Below are positions 29,944 through 39,174 of a stretch of 64,000 nucleotides of DNA, one piece after another. The DNA lies in the NCBI RefSeq assembly GCF_025822605.1, contig NZ_JACKTY010000029.1, positions 65,236 through 129,235 of the forward strand, given 5' to 3'. The notes below the pieces were generated by a model. The model saw only the letters and a list, made by a program, of their open reading frames with translations. It did no database searches and was not told the DNA's origin. The stretch comes from Mycolicibacterium komossense. Lineage in GTDB: Bacteria > Actinomycetota > Actinomycetes > Mycobacteriales > Mycobacteriaceae. How positions within the stretch are numbered: position 1 is the stretch's first letter; every line of letters starts with the position of its first letter. A program made the translations under genes and the position numbers.

Positions 29944-31454
29944 CCGTACTCAAACACAGCTTTGCCACCCTTGGTGTTCGCGAGGAGATTGTCCGCGCAC
30001 TGGCCGAAGACGGTAAAGAACACCCGTTTGCCATCCAGGAACTGACGATGCCGCTGGCGCTGGCCGGCGATGACCTGATCGGCCAGGCCCGCACCGGAAT
30101 GGGCAAGACGCTGGCGTTCGGGGTTCCCCTGCTCAACAGCATCACCACCGACACCGAACGGCCGCTGACCGGCGCGCCACGTGCCCTGATCGTGGTCCCG
30201 ACCCGTGAACTGTGCCTGCAGGTGCACGGCGATCTCTCCGGCGCAGCGAAATATCTGCGGGTCGGAGACCGCGCACTGTCCGTGGTGCCGATCTACGGCG
30301 GCCGCCCCTACGAGGCGCAGATCGAGGCCCTGCAGAAGGGCGCCGACGTCGTCGTCGGCACCCCGGGCCGCCTACTCGACCTCGCCAATCAGGGGCACCT
30401 CCAGCTCGGCGGGCTCTCGGTGCTGGTGCTCGACGAGGCCGACGAGATGCTCGACCTGGGCTTCCTGCCCGATATCGAGCGCATCCTGCGGCTCACCCCG
30501 GACAGCCGCCAGGCGATGCTGTTCTCGGCGACGATGCCCGACCCGATCATCACGCTGGCCCGCACGTTCATGAATCAGCCCACGCACATCCGTGCCGAGG
30601 CTCCGCATTCCGCAGCCACGCACGACACCACCGAGCAGTTCGCCTACCGCGCGCATGCGATGGACAAGGTCGAGATGGTCAGCCGCATCCTGCAGGCCAA
30701 CGGCCGGGGCGCGACGATGATCTTCACCCGCACCAAGCGGACCGCGCAGAAGGTGTCCGACGAACTCGCCGAACGCGGTTTCAAGGTCGGCGCCGTGCAC
30801 GGCGACCTGGGCCAGGGCGCCCGCGAGAAGGCATTGAAATCGTTCCGGACCGGCGAGATCGACGTGCTGGTCGCCACAGACGTCGCAGCTCGCGGTATCG
30901 ATATCGACGACATCACCCATGTCATCAACTACCAGTGCCCCGACGACGAGCAGGCCTACGTCCATCGCATCGGCCGGACCGGCCGCGCGGGCAAGACCGG
31001 TATCGCGGTCACGCTCGTCGACTGGGACGAGATGGCGAAGTGGACGGCCATCGACAAGGCCCTTGCGCTGGACTGCCCCGACCCGGCGGAGACGTACTCC
31101 AGCTCGCCGCACCTCTACGAAGAACTGAACATCCCAACCGAGGTGAAGGGCACCGTCGGCGGGCCGAAGAAGCAGGCACCGCGGCGCCCGGCGCGTGATG
31201 AGGCCGGCGCCGACTCGGCGACGGAAAAGCCGCGCACCCGCAACCGCCAACGTCAGCGCACCCGTGGTGCCGCCAAGGCTGGCACCGGACACGTCGAGAC
31301 GACCACCGAGTCGACCGGGCCGGACAGCAGCGAAGCTCAAGACGGCCAGGCCGATAACGCCGGCGGCGAGGCAGGCCCCGCCGGTCGCCGTCGCCGCCGT
31401 CGTCCCCGCAAGCCCGCGGATGCCGCCCCCGGCGCGTCCGTGAACGCTGGCTAA
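29940..31454 (+). CDS. rhlE: DEAD-box RNA helicase RhlE
   Basis: The protein has 504 residues. Motifs appear in order: Q motif HPFAIQE, motif I ARTGMGKT (50-57), PTRELC, TPGRLLD, DEAD as VLDEADEMLDLGF, SATMP, IFTRTKRTAQ, ATDVAARGIDIDDI and HRIGRTGRAG. The last 110 residues are a disordered basic tail with Arg-rich repeats (RTRNRQRQRTRG, GRRRRRRPRKP) that probably binds RNA. It takes part in RNA remodelling and degradosome-type activity. It is followed 13 nt later by the beta-propeller gene. Confidence 0.94.
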   Translation: MTVLKHSFATLGVREEIVRALAEDGKEHPFAIQELTMPLALAGDDLIGQARTGMGKTLAFGVPLLNSITTDTERPLTGAPRALIVVPTRELCLQVHGDLSGAAKYLRVGDRALSVVPIYGGRPYEAQIEALQKGADVVVGTPGRLLDLANQGHLQLGGLSVLVLDEADEMLDLGFLPDIERILRLTPDSRQAMLFSATMPDPIITLARTFMNQPTHIRAEAPHSAATHDTTEQFAYRAHAMDKVEMVSRILQANGRGATMIFTRTKRTAQKVSDELAERGFKVGAVHGDLGQGAREKALKSFRTGEIDVLVATDVAARGIDIDDITHVINYQCPDDEQAYVHRIGRTGRAGKTGIAVTLVDWDEMAKWTAIDKALALDCPDPAETYSSSPHLYEELNIPTEVKGTVGGPKKQAPRRPARDEAGADSATEKPRTRNRQRQRTRGAAKAGTGHVETTTESTGPDSSEAQDGQADNAGGEAGPAGRRRRRRPRKPADAAPGASVNAG

Positions 31455-31467
31455 ATCGGCGCCATCC

Positions 31468-32703
31468 ATGGTCGCGCCTGAGCGCCGGACCAGGGGCGAT
31501 ATCGTCGCTGCACTGGCCATTGCCATCGTCGTCGCCCTGGCGGCTGGGATCATCTGGTGGACCAGTGATGCCAGGGCGACCATCAGTCGACCGGCCGCGG
31601 ACCGCAGTACCTCCGCAGTCGCCGCCACCGCAGTCCCTGCGACGCTCAAGCAGCTGTGGACCGCGGCCAGTCCGTACACCACCGCCCCGGTGGTCGCCGG
31701 CGGCGCGGTGGTCACCGGAAACGGCAACACCGTGGCCGGGCTCGACCCGACCACCGGCGCGACGCGCTGGACCTTCGCCCGCGACCGCGAACTGTGCGGG
31801 GTGTCCTACCTGTACTTCTATGCGGTCGCGGTCTATCCCGACGGCCGCGGCTGCGGCCAGGTCAGCACCATCGACGCGACCGACGGCACCCGTGGCCCCA
31901 CCCGCTCCGGCTATGCCGACAAACACGTCGAGCTGTCCTCGGACGGAACGACTGTGCTCGCCGCCGGCTCGACCCGACTGGAGCTGTGGCGCTCGGACAT
32001 GGTCCGGGTGCTGGGCTACGGCGAGGTCGACGCCCGCGTCCTGCCTGTGAGCACTGGCCTGGGTAAGGGCTGCACCCTGTTGTCGGCGGCAGCCAGCACG
32101 GCAGCGGTGTCGGTGATTCAGTCCTGCCCCGGAGAACAGAACGTGCGGCTGACGTTGCTCCTGCCTGCCGACCAGGACGACCAGCCCAAGCTCAAAGACA
32201 TTCCGCAAGAAGGGATTACCGCTGCGTCCGGAGCCCGGGTGCTCGCGGTCTCCGACACCACGACGGCGGTATATCTACCGCTACCCTCCCCCCGGGTGTC
32301 GGTCGTCGACGACACCGGAACCGAACTGTCGAGCACGCCCGTTCCCGAGGCCCCGTCCGCGGCGGACGGCCGGCTCGGACCCGCGGGAGACGTGACGCGG
32401 GCGGGCGACTTCTTCACCTGGTGGACCGGCGATCGGGTGATGGTGTTCGACGCCGACCACCTGAGCTACCGCTACACCGTGGCAGCAGACGGTCCCGTCG
32501 TTCCACTGGGACCCGCGACGATGATGGCGAAGAAGCTACTGATCCCGGTCACCAACGGTCTGGGTGTCTACAACGCGGAAACCGGCGCCCGCGAACGCAT
32601 CATCGCGGTGCAGCGCCCGCCGGCCGATACCGCGATCGTGCCCGCCGTGTCCGGCCCGATCGTGCTGGAGCAGCGCGGCCGCAACGTCGTGGCGCTGGGC
32701 TGA
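31468..32703 (+). CDS. Membrane-anchored beta-propeller protein (Rv3212 orthologue)
   Basis: The protein has 411 residues. The N-terminal transmembrane segment is residues 11-33 (IVAALAIAIVVALAAGIIWW). A Thr/Ala linker leads to an extracytoplasmic domain built of PQQ/WD-like blades (GNTVAGLDPTTGATRWTF, GVYNAETGARERII). Four cysteines (LCGVS, GCGQ, GKGCTL, QSCPG) probably form disulfides. Function is unknown, and I recall its homologue as important for growth. It is co-directional with rhlE and converges on the parA-like gene with 5 bp between stops. Confidence 0.85.
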   Translation: MVAPERRTRGDIVAALAIAIVVALAAGIIWWTSDARATISRPAADRSTSAVAATAVPATLKQLWTAASPYTTAPVVAGGAVVTGNGNTVAGLDPTTGATRWTFARDRELCGVSYLYFYAVAVYPDGRGCGQVSTIDATDGTRGPTRSGYADKHVELSSDGTTVLAAGSTRLELWRSDMVRVLGYGEVDARVLPVSTGLGKGCTLLSAAASTAAVSVIQSCPGEQNVRLTLLLPADQDDQPKLKDIPQEGITAASGARVLAVSDTTTAVYLPLPSPRVSVVDDTGTELSSTPVPEAPSAADGRLGPAGDVTRAGDFFTWWTGDRVMVFDADHLSYRYTVAADGPVVPLGPATMMAKKLLIPVTNGLGVYNAETGARERIIAVQRPPADTAIVPAVSGPIVLEQRGRNVVALG

Positions 32704-32708
32704 GAAGC

Positions 32709-33515
32709 TCAGATCTCCGGGGTGTAGGTCGCCAGTTGTTTGCCGGACTTCCAGTGCTTCAGCAGTCCCGCCGCCAACTCCTGGTAGGCGACCGCACCCT
32801 TGTTCTTGCGGCCGGCGATCACCGACGACCCCGACGCGCTGGCCTCCGCGAAGCGCACCGTGCGCGGGATGGGCGGCGAAAGCACCGGTAGGTCATAGCG
32901 GTCGGCCACGTCCAGCAGGACGTCGCGACTGTGGGTGGTGCGCGAGTCGTAGAGCGTCGGCAGCGCGCCGAGCAGTTTCAGGTCGGGGTTGGTGATCTGC
33001 TGGACGTCGGTGACGGTGCGCAGGAACTGCCCCACACCGCGGTGGGCCAGCGTTTCACACTGCAGCGGCACGATGACGTCATCGGCAGCAGTCAGTCCGT
33101 TGAGGGTGAGTACACCCAGTGATGGCGGGCAGTCGATGATGACGACGTCATAACCGTCCAATTTGGCCAGCGCCCGCTTCAGCGCGTACTCGCGTCCCGC
33201 GCGCATCAGCAGCATCGCCTCGGCACCGGCAAGATCGATGTTGGCCGGCAGCAGTGACATCCCCTCGGAGGTCTCCACCACCGCCGCGCCCGGTTCTACG
33301 TCACCGAGCAGAACCTCGTGCACCGATACCGGTAGTTTGTCGGGGTCCTGGCCGAGGGAGAACGTCAAACAGCCCTGCGGATCAAGATCGACCAGCAGTA
33401 CCCGTCTGCCCTGCTCGACCATCGCCGCCCCCAGCGACGCCACTGTTGTGGTTTTGGCCACCCCACCCTTCTGGTTGGCCACCGCGAGTACATGTCTCCC
33501 CGTCACGGTTTCCAT
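32709..33515 (-). CDS. ParA/Soj-family ATPase (Rv3213c orthologue)
   Basis: The protein has 268 residues from the ATG at 33515. The deviant Walker A KGGVAKTT lies at 16-23, with switch LVDLDPQGCLTFSLG and Walker B VVIIDCPPSLGVLTLNGL. It is an orphan member away from the chromosomal parAB locus, with no parB or centromere-like repeat beside it. Such MinD/ParA paralogues position large complexes. It is conserved at this site in mycobacteria. It is divergent from gpm2. Confidence 0.93.
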   Translation of the reverse strand: METVTGRHVLAVANQKGGVAKTTTVASLGAAMVEQGRRVLLVDLDPQGCLTFSLGQDPDKLPVSVHEVLLGDVEPGAAVVETSEGMSLLPANIDLAGAEAMLLMRAGREYALKRALAKLDGYDVVIIDCPPSLGVLTLNGLTAADDVIVPLQCETLAHRGVGQFLRTVTDVQQITNPDLKLLGALPTLYDSRTTHSRDVLLDVADRYDLPVLSPPIPRTVRFAEASASGSSVIAGRKNKGAVAYQELAAGLLKHWKSGKQLATYTPEI

Positions 33516-33575
33516 CCTGGCACGGTCATGGACCAACGGTAACGCGACGGAGCCTGCACGGGTCGGGCACAATCG

Positions 33576-34196
33576 GTGACCGTGAGCGTCGACAAGCATC
33601 GATTGTTGCTACTGCGGCACGGTGAAACCGAATGGTCCAAGTCGGGGCAACACACCGGCCGGACCGAACTGGACCTGACCGAAAACGGTCGAGAGCAGGC
33701 AAAGGTCACTGCTGAGGCGCTCGCGGAGCTCAAGCTCGACAATCCGTTGGTGTTCAGCAGCCCACGCAAACGCGCACTCATCACCGCCGAGATCGCGGGT
33801 CTGACCGTCGACGAAATCTCACCATTACTGGCGGAATGGGATTACGGCGATTACGAAGGCCTCACCACTCCACAGATTCGCGAGACCGTGCCGGATTGGA
33901 TGATCTGGACATACGGCGCCAAGGGCGGCGAGACCGTCGAGCAGGTTTCTGAACGCGCCGACAAGGCTGTCGCGTTGGCGCTGGAGCACATGGCGGACCG
34001 CGACGTGGTGTTCGTCAGCCACGGGCATTTCTCCCGCTCGGTGATCACCCGGTGGATCGAGCAGCCGCTGAACGAAGGCATCCGTTTCTCGATGGCGGCG
34101 GCGTCGGTAGCCGTGTGCGGCTTCGAGCACGGGGTCCGGCAGCTGACCGCGCTGGGGCTCACCGGGTACTCGCACCCGTGCCTGCCGCCCACGTGA
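33576..34196 (+). CDS. gpm2: Histidine phosphatase-family acid phosphatase (Rv3214/Gpm2)
   Basis: The protein has 206 residues. The phosphoglycerate-mutase fold has the phosphohistidine motif LLRHGETEW, the second arginine region SSPRKRALITA, and the late VFVSHGHFSR histidine. It is named as a phosphoglycerate mutase, but the M. tuberculosis homologue was shown to be an acid phosphatase, so a mutase role is unlikely. The first gene of an operon, it overlaps entC by 4 nt (GTGA). Confidence 0.9.
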   Translation: MTVSVDKHRLLLLRHGETEWSKSGQHTGRTELDLTENGREQAKVTAEALAELKLDNPLVFSSPRKRALITAEIAGLTVDEISPLLAEWDYGDYEGLTTPQIRETVPDWMIWTYGAKGGETVEQVSERADKAVALALEHMADRDVVFVSHGHFSRSVITRWIEQPLNEGIRFSMAAASVAVCGFEHGVRQLTALGLTGYSHPCLPPT

Positions 34197-35290
34197 CGCC
34201 CGAACCCACCTTTGTGCTGGCCGGTCCGACCGGCACGCTGATAGCCGAAGGCATCAGCACCCCGTACCCCTCGGTGTCGGAGGCTGCCGCCGCGCTGCGC
34301 GACGACGAGGTGCCGATCATCGTGGGCGCGTTGCCTTTTGATCTGGACGCACCCGCAGCGCTGCAGGCCCCGCAGTACGTGGATTTCAGCCACGGGCTAC
34401 CGCACTGGCCGATGGAAGCGATGCCTAACGTTCGTCTGGATGCGACGCTGCCGGCACCGGAGGAGCACCGGGCCCGGGTGTCCAGGGCGGTGCAGCAGCT
34501 GCGCGCGCCGAACAGCGAACTGCACAAGGTGGTGCTGGCGCGCGCCCTACGGATGGTCGCCGACAGCCCGTGGGACGTCCGGACGATCCTGCAACGCCTG
34601 GTCGCTGCCGATCCGGCGGCAAACGCCTACCTGGTGGACCTCTCCCCCGCCGGTCCGGAGTTTGGCGGGGCTGCACTGGTCGGTGCCAGCCCGGAGCTGC
34701 TGGTCGCCCGGAACGCCGACCAGGTCACCTGCCAACCGTTCGCCGGATCCGCACCCCGCTCGGCCGACCCCGACACCGACCGCGCCAATGGGGCAGCCCT
34801 GGTTGAATCCGGCAAGAACCGCCACGAGCACCAGCTGGTGATCGACGCGATCCGCGCGGCCCTCGACCCGCTGTGTGTCGACCTGCAGATCGCGACCACC
34901 CCGCAACTACACGCCACCGATGCCCTCTGGCATCTGAGCACCCCGATCAGCGGACGCCTGCGCAGAACATCAACCACCGCAATCGATCTCGCACTAGCAC
35001 TGCACCCGACGCCGGCAGTCGGCGGAGTGCCCGCCGACACCGCCGCTGCGCTGATCGCGGAACTGGAGGGCGACCGCGGATTCTATGCGGGCGCTGTCGG
35101 CTGGTGCGACGCCGGCGGCGACGGTCGCTTCGTGGTGGCCATCCGCTGCGCCCTGCTGTCGGCCGACCGCCGCACCGCACTGGCCCACTCCGGCGGTGGG
35201 ATCGTCGCCGAGTCCGATCCCGACGACGAAGTCGACGAGACCACAACAAAACTGACCACCATCATGACCGGACTGGGGGCGAACACATGA
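34193..35290 (+). CDS. entC: Isochorismate synthase EntC/MenF type (Rv3215 orthologue)
   Basis: The protein has 365 residues from the GTG at 34193, which overlaps the gpm2 stop. A GTG at 34178 is an alternative. The chorismate-binding fold is visible in KVVLARALRMVA, GASPELLVAR, QPFAGSAPR, ESGKNRHEHQLVIDAIR, HLSTPISG, LHPTPAVGGVP and ELEGDRGFYAGAVGWCD. It converts chorismate to isochorismate, for menaquinone or salicylate-type products. No partner synthase is adjacent, so the end product is not settled by context. It overlaps the GNAT gene by 4 nt (ATGA). Confidence 0.9.
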   Translation: MTPEPTFVLAGPTGTLIAEGISTPYPSVSEAAAALRDDEVPIIVGALPFDLDAPAALQAPQYVDFSHGLPHWPMEAMPNVRLDATLPAPEEHRARVSRAVQQLRAPNSELHKVVLARALRMVADSPWDVRTILQRLVAADPAANAYLVDLSPAGPEFGGAALVGASPELLVARNADQVTCQPFAGSAPRSADPDTDRANGAALVESGKNRHEHQLVIDAIRAALDPLCVDLQIATTPQLHATDALWHLSTPISGRLRRTSTTAIDLALALHPTPAVGGVPADTAAALIAELEGDRGFYAGAVGWCDAGGDGRFVVAIRCALLSADRRTALAHSGGGIVAESDPDDEVDETTTKLTTIMTGLGANT

Positions 35291-35784
35291 CCGAAACCAT
35301 GCCTGAACGTATCCGAAGGGCGGTACCCGGCGACGAGGTCCACATCACCGCGATGATCCGCGAACTGGCCGAGTTCGAGCGCGCCATCGAAGAGTGCGTC
35401 GTCACCGAAGAGCAAATCCGCACAGCACTTTTCAGCGAGAAGCCGGTAGCCTATGCCCATATCGTAGAGGTGGACGGCGCAGTCGCGGCCATGGCGGTGT
35501 GGTTCCTGAACTTCTCCACCTGGGACGGGGTGGCAGGCATCTACCTGGAAGATCTCTACGTCCGCCCGGCATTCAGGCGCCGCGGTCTGGCGCGCACGCT
35601 GCTCGAGGCGCTGGCCCGAGAGTGCGTGGAGCACAACTACACCCGACTCTCGTGGGCGGTGCTGAACTGGAACGTCAACGCCATCGCGCTGTACGACGAG
35701 GTCGGCGGTAAACCGCAGACCGAATGGACCACCTACCGGGTGTCGGGCTCGGAGCTGAACTCGTTGGCCTCGTCCGGCGGTTAG
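35287..35784 (+). CDS. GNAT-family N-acetyltransferase (Rv3216 orthologue)
   Basis: The protein has 165 residues. It carries the acetyl-CoA pyrophosphate loop YVRPAFRRRGLARTLLEALAREC and the C-terminal signature NWNVNAIALYDEVGGKPQTEWTTYRVSG typical of the diamine/thialysine acetyltransferase subgroup. The substrate may therefore be a polyamine or thialysine. It is the last gene of the gpm2-entC-GNAT operon, and its stop overlaps the convergent flavin-reductase gene by 4 bp. Confidence 0.88.
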   Translation: MTETMPERIRRAVPGDEVHITAMIRELAEFERAIEECVVTEEQIRTALFSEKPVAYAHIVEVDGAVAAMAVWFLNFSTWDGVAGIYLEDLYVRPAFRRRGLARTLLEALARECVEHNYTRLSWAVLNWNVNAIALYDEVGGKPQTEWTTYRVSGSELNSLASSGG

Positions 35785-36410
35785 CGGTCGTCCGGCCGGA
35801 TCATGGTGAACATCGCTTCCGGCGACACCTCGGCATAATTGCCAAGACCACCGGCGCGCAGAATCGGGGATGGGGCCGAGGTGTCATAGACCCCGTCCAC
35901 CAACAGCTCTCGGTCGATATGCACAGCCACCACCTGTCCGAGCACCAGCCAGGTGTCGATATTCTTGTGCTCCATATCGGTGAGCTGAATCAGCTGCGTG
36001 AGTCGGCACTCGAAATTGACCGGGCTCTCCAAGACTCGCGGTGCCGAAATGAGCGCAGCGGGAACGGCGGTGACGCCACCGCGGACGAACTCGTCTTCGG
36101 ACGCGGGAATGGATGCCGATGTCTCGTTCATCGCGTCGGCCAAGAGCCGGGTCGCCAGGTTCCAGACGAAGTTTCCCGTCGCCTCGATGTTGGCAACCGA
36201 GTCCTTCCACCCGACCGACGCGAAGCCGACCAGCGGCGGACGGTAGTTGAAGCCGTTGAAGAAGCTGTACGGCGCCAGATTCCTGACGCCGTCCGCGCCG
36301 AGGGTCGAGATCCAGCCGATGGGGCGCGGCCCGACGATCGCGTTGAACGGATCGTGCGGAAGTCCGGTGCCATCCGCGGTCCGATAGAAATGTGCATCGT
36401 CACGTGCCAT
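35781..36410 (-). CDS. Flavin reductase-like (FMN-binding split-barrel) protein
   Basis: The protein has 209 residues from the ATG at 36410, behind AGGAG; the 19 codons before it are open but not conserved-looking. The fold is recognised from FNAIVGPRPIGWISTLGADG, NLAPYSFFNGFNYRPPLVGF, KDSVANIEATGNFVWNLAT and a LGQVVAVHID strand, as in the HpaC/DIM6-NTAB family. It could reduce FMN or bind F420. There is no monooxygenase next to it. The M. tuberculosis block lacks this gene at this place to my knowledge. Confidence 0.85.
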   Translation of the reverse strand: MARDDAHFYRTADGTGLPHDPFNAIVGPRPIGWISTLGADGVRNLAPYSFFNGFNYRPPLVGFASVGWKDSVANIEATGNFVWNLATRLLADAMNETSASIPASEDEFVRGGVTAVPAALISAPRVLESPVNFECRLTQLIQLTDMEHKNIDTWLVLGQVVAVHIDRELLVDGVYDTSAPSPILRAGGLGNYAEVSPEAMFTMIRPDDR

Positions 36411-36640
36411 ATGTGCTCCTAGTGTTATTCGGCCAAGAATGCTGAGCGCCACCTCCTTCCAGCGCACCGGACTTCAGGTCGCAATTCTCGATCGCGACGT
36501 GAACTTCCATGTGCAACAGTGAATCCGACGGAGGTATCTGCCAGAACCCCGCTGACAAGACCTTCGACTACCGGCTACCGGGAAATGGCGATTGAGGCTG
36601 AATCGCCGTGAGATCTTCCCCGCCGACCGCCGCTGCGGCC

Positions 36641-37036
36641 CTAACTCGGCGGCTCACCGGCGTCCCGGGTCGACGACGCCCATTGCACGGCAGCCGGGCT
36701 GAACAACAAGCCCAGCGCCAACACCGCTGCCACGGCGATCAGCACCGCGTAGACCAGCTGATGGGAGCCGTACACGTAGTAGGCCACGCCCAGCAACAGC
36801 AGGTTGGCGAACACCGCGATGCCGCGACCCCAGCGACGGCCGGTGACCAGCGCCCAACCGGCAGCCAGCACACCGCCGCCGACGATCACGAACCAGGCCG
36901 CCGTGCCGTAGCCGTTGACGACGTGCTGATCGGCGCCACCGAGCGCACGCACCACGAGCACGACAGCGGCCACCACCGCGAGTACCCCCTGCGCTGCCAC
37001 CAGATAGCCGGCATACCGGACGGGAGTTGGTGTCAC
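36641..37036 (-). CDS. Small integral membrane protein (Rv3217c-like)
   Basis: The protein has 131 residues and four predicted membrane helices ([76 protein letters not shown]). A short basic loop (TGRRWGRG) sits between helices 2 and 3. No known domain. The GTG start overlaps the aroQ stop by 4 nt, so it is co-translated with aroQ. Confidence 0.82.
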   Translation of the reverse strand: MTPTPVRYAGYLVAAQGVLAVVAAVVLVVRALGGADQHVVNGYGTAAWFVIVGGGVLAAGWALVTGRRWGRGIAVFANLLLLGVAYYVYGSHQLVYAVLIAVAAVLALGLLFSPAAVQWASSTRDAGEPPS

Positions 37037-37476
37037 GGGGTGAGCCTGCCCGCCAGGTAGCGCACCGCCATCTCGTAACCCAGCGGGCCCGCTCCCGCGA
37101 TCACCATCTCCGCGACGGCCGACACATACGAGTGATGCCGGAACGGCTCCCGCCGATGGATATTGCTCAAATGCACTTCGGCAACCGGCAATTCGACCGC
37201 GATCAGCGCATCGGCAATGGCAACCGAGGTATGGCTATAAGCACCGGGGTTGATGATGATCCCCGCGCAGTCGGCCCGGGCGGCGTGGATCTGGTCGATC
37301 AGCACACCCTCGTGGTTGCTCTGCACTGCGCGCACGGCCAACCCGAACTCGGCGGCCAGCACGGCGACCCGTTCGTCGATCTGCGCCAGCGTGGTGGCCC
37401 CGTAGATCTCAGGTTGCCGAGTGCCGAGCAGGTTCAGGTTCGGTCCGTTGACCAGGAGCAGGCGTCGTTCGGTCAC
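37033..37476 (-). CDS. aroQ: Type II 3-dehydroquinate dehydratase (AroQ), probable second copy
   Basis: The protein has 147 residues from the GTG at 37476. Family residues are intact: [17 protein letters not shown] (catalytic Arg and Tyr), [43 protein letters not shown]. It performs the dehydration of 3-dehydroquinate in the shikimate or quinate pathway. The usual mycobacterial gene sits with aroB and aroK elsewhere, so this is likely an extra copy, perhaps for quinate catabolism. It is divergent from the diacylglycerol kinase gene. Confidence 0.9.
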   Translation of the reverse strand: MTERRLLLVNGPNLNLLGTRQPEIYGATTLAQIDERVAVLAAEFGLAVRAVQSNHEGVLIDQIHAARADCAGIIINPGAYSHTSVAIADALIAVELPVAEVHLSNIHRREPFRHHSYVSAVAEMVIAGAGPLGYEMAVRYLAGRLTP

Positions 37477-37636
37477 CTCCGTACGGTACCGACGCCGCCG
37501 TGCTGCGCTGCCAGGCGCACCGGCGAACTCGAAGAACACCGCGCCGACGGTGCACTCGCCGAGCGCCCGGATATCGCTCTGAGCTGACTCTCGATGCAAC
37601 GCAGTCTCCGCAGACGTCCCGATAGGCTGAGTCCTC

Positions 37637-38599
37637 GTGCGCGCCGTGCTGATCGTCAACCCCAACGCCACCTCGACCACCTCGGCAGGCCGGGATCTGC
37701 TGGCCCACGCCCTGGAGAGCCGGGTGAGCCTGACCGTCGAGCACACCAACCACCGCGGTCACGCCATCGAAATCGGCGAACAGGCCGTCAAGGACGGTGT
37801 GGACGTAATCATCGTGCACGGTGGCGACGGGACCGTGAACGAGGTGGTCAACGGACTGCTGGGGCGACCCGGTCCCCTGCCGTTGGGGCACGTGCCCGCG
37901 GTCGCGGTCGTGCCCGGCGGGTCCGCCAACGTCTTCGCCCGCTCACTCGGTATCCCGTCGGACCCCATCCTGGCGACCAACCTGCTGATCGACTTGCTCA
38001 GCGACTATCGGCGCAACCGAACCTGGCGGCGGATCGCCCTGATGGACTGCGGCGAGCGCTGGGGCGTCTTCACCGCGGGCATGGGCGTCGACGGCGAGGT
38101 GGTCGCGGCAGTGGAAGCCCGCAGGCGTAAACACAAAGGCGTCACGGCCATGCGCTACATCTCGGCGGCAGTCCCGACGGTGCTGCGCAGCGCTCGCCGC
38201 GATCCGGTACTCACGCTGCAACTACCAGACCGCGAACCCGTTTCTGGTGTGCACTTCGTCTTCGTGTCCAACGCCAGTCCATGGACGTATGCGAACACCC
38301 GGCCGGTGTGGACAAACCCGGACTGCACCTTCGAAACCGGCCTCGGGGTGTTCGCGACCACCAGCATGAGTGTCTGGCGGAATCTGGGGCTCGTGCGGCA
38401 GATGTTGGCAAAGCGGCCCAAGTTGAACGCGAAGCATCTCATCCGCGACGACAATGTCGATTTCGTCCGCGTGACGGCCGACACGCCGGTCGCCAGCCAG
38501 ATCGACGGCGATTACATCGGTATGCGAGAAGAAATGACCTTCAGGTCGGTCCCGCAGGCCCTGGCCGTGGTAGCACCACCCCATCGAGACCCTGCCTGA
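37637..38599 (+). CDS. Diacylglycerol/lipid kinase family protein (Rv3218 orthologue)
   Basis: The protein has 320 residues from the GTG at 37637. It has the DAGK catalytic domain hallmarks: [10 protein letters not shown], the nucleotide loop [14 protein letters not shown], and [16 protein letters not shown]. The C-terminal YegS-like domain is also present ([25 protein letters not shown]). It likely phosphorylates diacylglycerol or another lipid at the membrane. A hairpin follows about 14 nt after the stop. Confidence 0.9.
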   Translation: MRAVLIVNPNATSTTSAGRDLLAHALESRVSLTVEHTNHRGHAIEIGEQAVKDGVDVIIVHGGDGTVNEVVNGLLGRPGPLPLGHVPAVAVVPGGSANVFARSLGIPSDPILATNLLIDLLSDYRRNRTWRRIALMDCGERWGVFTAGMGVDGEVVAAVEARRRKHKGVTAMRYISAAVPTVLRSARRDPVLTLQLPDREPVSGVHFVFVSNASPWTYANTRPVWTNPDCTFETGLGVFATTSMSVWRNLGLVRQMLAKRPKLNAKHLIRDDNVDFVRVTADTPVASQIDGDYIGMREEMTFRSVPQALAVVAPPHRDPA

Positions 38600-38612
38600 C
38601 CTGCGGCGATTC

Positions 38613-38629
38613 AATTGCCAGAGGCAATT
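38613..38629. terminator. Short hairpin after the lipid kinase gene
   Basis: AATTGCC-AGA-GGCAATT forms a perfect 7-bp stem with a 3-nt loop. It is AT-rich for this genome and has no U-tract, so it could be a weak terminator or a protein-binding dyad. Confidence 0.4.
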
Positions 38630-38690
38630 CAGGGCGCAGGTGGGTTTAGTGTAGTACAAACGAATGAGGGCTCGGGTAACGGACCTCGCT

Positions 38691-38750
38691 AGTGACGTTG
38701 CACACGTGTTAACTCCGCACTCTTGACATCTGTTCTGCCTGTGAAACGAT
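38691..38750 (+). promoter_or_regulatory. Probable whiB1 promoter with CRP-type site
   Basis: AGTGACGTTGCACACG (38691-38706) resembles the mycobacterial CRP (Rv3676) target, AGTGA-N4-GC-N-CACG in the M. tuberculosis whiB1 promoter as I remember it. A -35-like TTGACA lies at 38723-38728, with a weak -10 AACGAT at 38745-38750 after a 16-nt spacer. A start near 38757 would put the CRP dyad centre at about -58.5, the known activating position upstream of M. tuberculosis whiB1. The leader would be about 94 nt. Confidence 0.55.
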
Positions 38751-38850
38751 CAGATGCAACAGTGCAGAAACATTTCGTACGCACGCGTTAACAGCCGAAG
38801 ACACAAAACCAGGTGCGCATGACTGCGCCCACAGTTAAGGAGTAATAGCC

Positions 38851-39105
38851 ATGGATTGGCGCCACAAGGCGGTCTGTCGCGACGAGGATCCGGAACTGTT
38901 CTTCCCGGTGGGAAACAGTGGCCCGGCTCTCGCGCAGATTGCTGACGCGAAGCTTGTCTGTAACCGTTGCCCGGTCACCACTGAGTGCCTGAGCTGGGCT
39001 TTGGAGTCAGGCCAGGACGCCGGCGTCTGGGGCGGCATGAGCGAAGACGAGCGGCGCGCACTCAAGCGTCGCAACGCCCGGACGAAGGCACGTACCTCGG
39101 TATAA
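38851..39105 (+). CDS. whiB1: WhiB1 Fe-S transcriptional regulator
   Basis: The protein has 84 residues. The cluster cysteines are C9, C37, C40 and C46, the turn is GVWGG near 58-62, and the tail is basic (RRALKRRNARTKARTS). The length equals M. tuberculosis WhiB1. It holds a nitric-oxide-sensitive 4Fe-4S cluster, binds sigma A region 4 and is essential in mycobacteria. The ATG has a good ribosome-binding site (AAGGAG). It is monocistronic, with a CRP-type promoter upstream and a strong terminator downstream. Confidence 0.97.
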   Translation: MDWRHKAVCRDEDPELFFPVGNSGPALAQIADAKLVCNRCPVTTECLSWALESGQDAGVWGGMSEDERRALKRRNARTKARTSV

Positions 39106-39127
39106 ACCCGAGAACAAATTCATAGTC

Positions 39128-39153
39128 ACGGCCCCGACAATTGTCGGGGCCGT
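39128..39153. terminator. Bidirectional terminator between whiB1 and pdtaS
   Basis: A 26-bp perfect palindrome, with arms ACGGCCCCGACAA and TTGTCGGGGCCGT, lies 22 nt after the whiB1 stop and 21 nt after the convergent pdtaS stop. On the plus strand it is followed by TACTTTG, with only a short U-rich tail. Confidence 0.9.
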
Positions 39154-39174
39154 TACTTTGCCCACATTTCCCTG

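Noticed and set aside
36411..36467. 19-codon extension of the flavin reductase from an ATG at 36467
   Set aside because: The ATG at 36410 has the AGGAG ribosome-binding site at normal distance and begins the conserved MARDDAHFYR segment.
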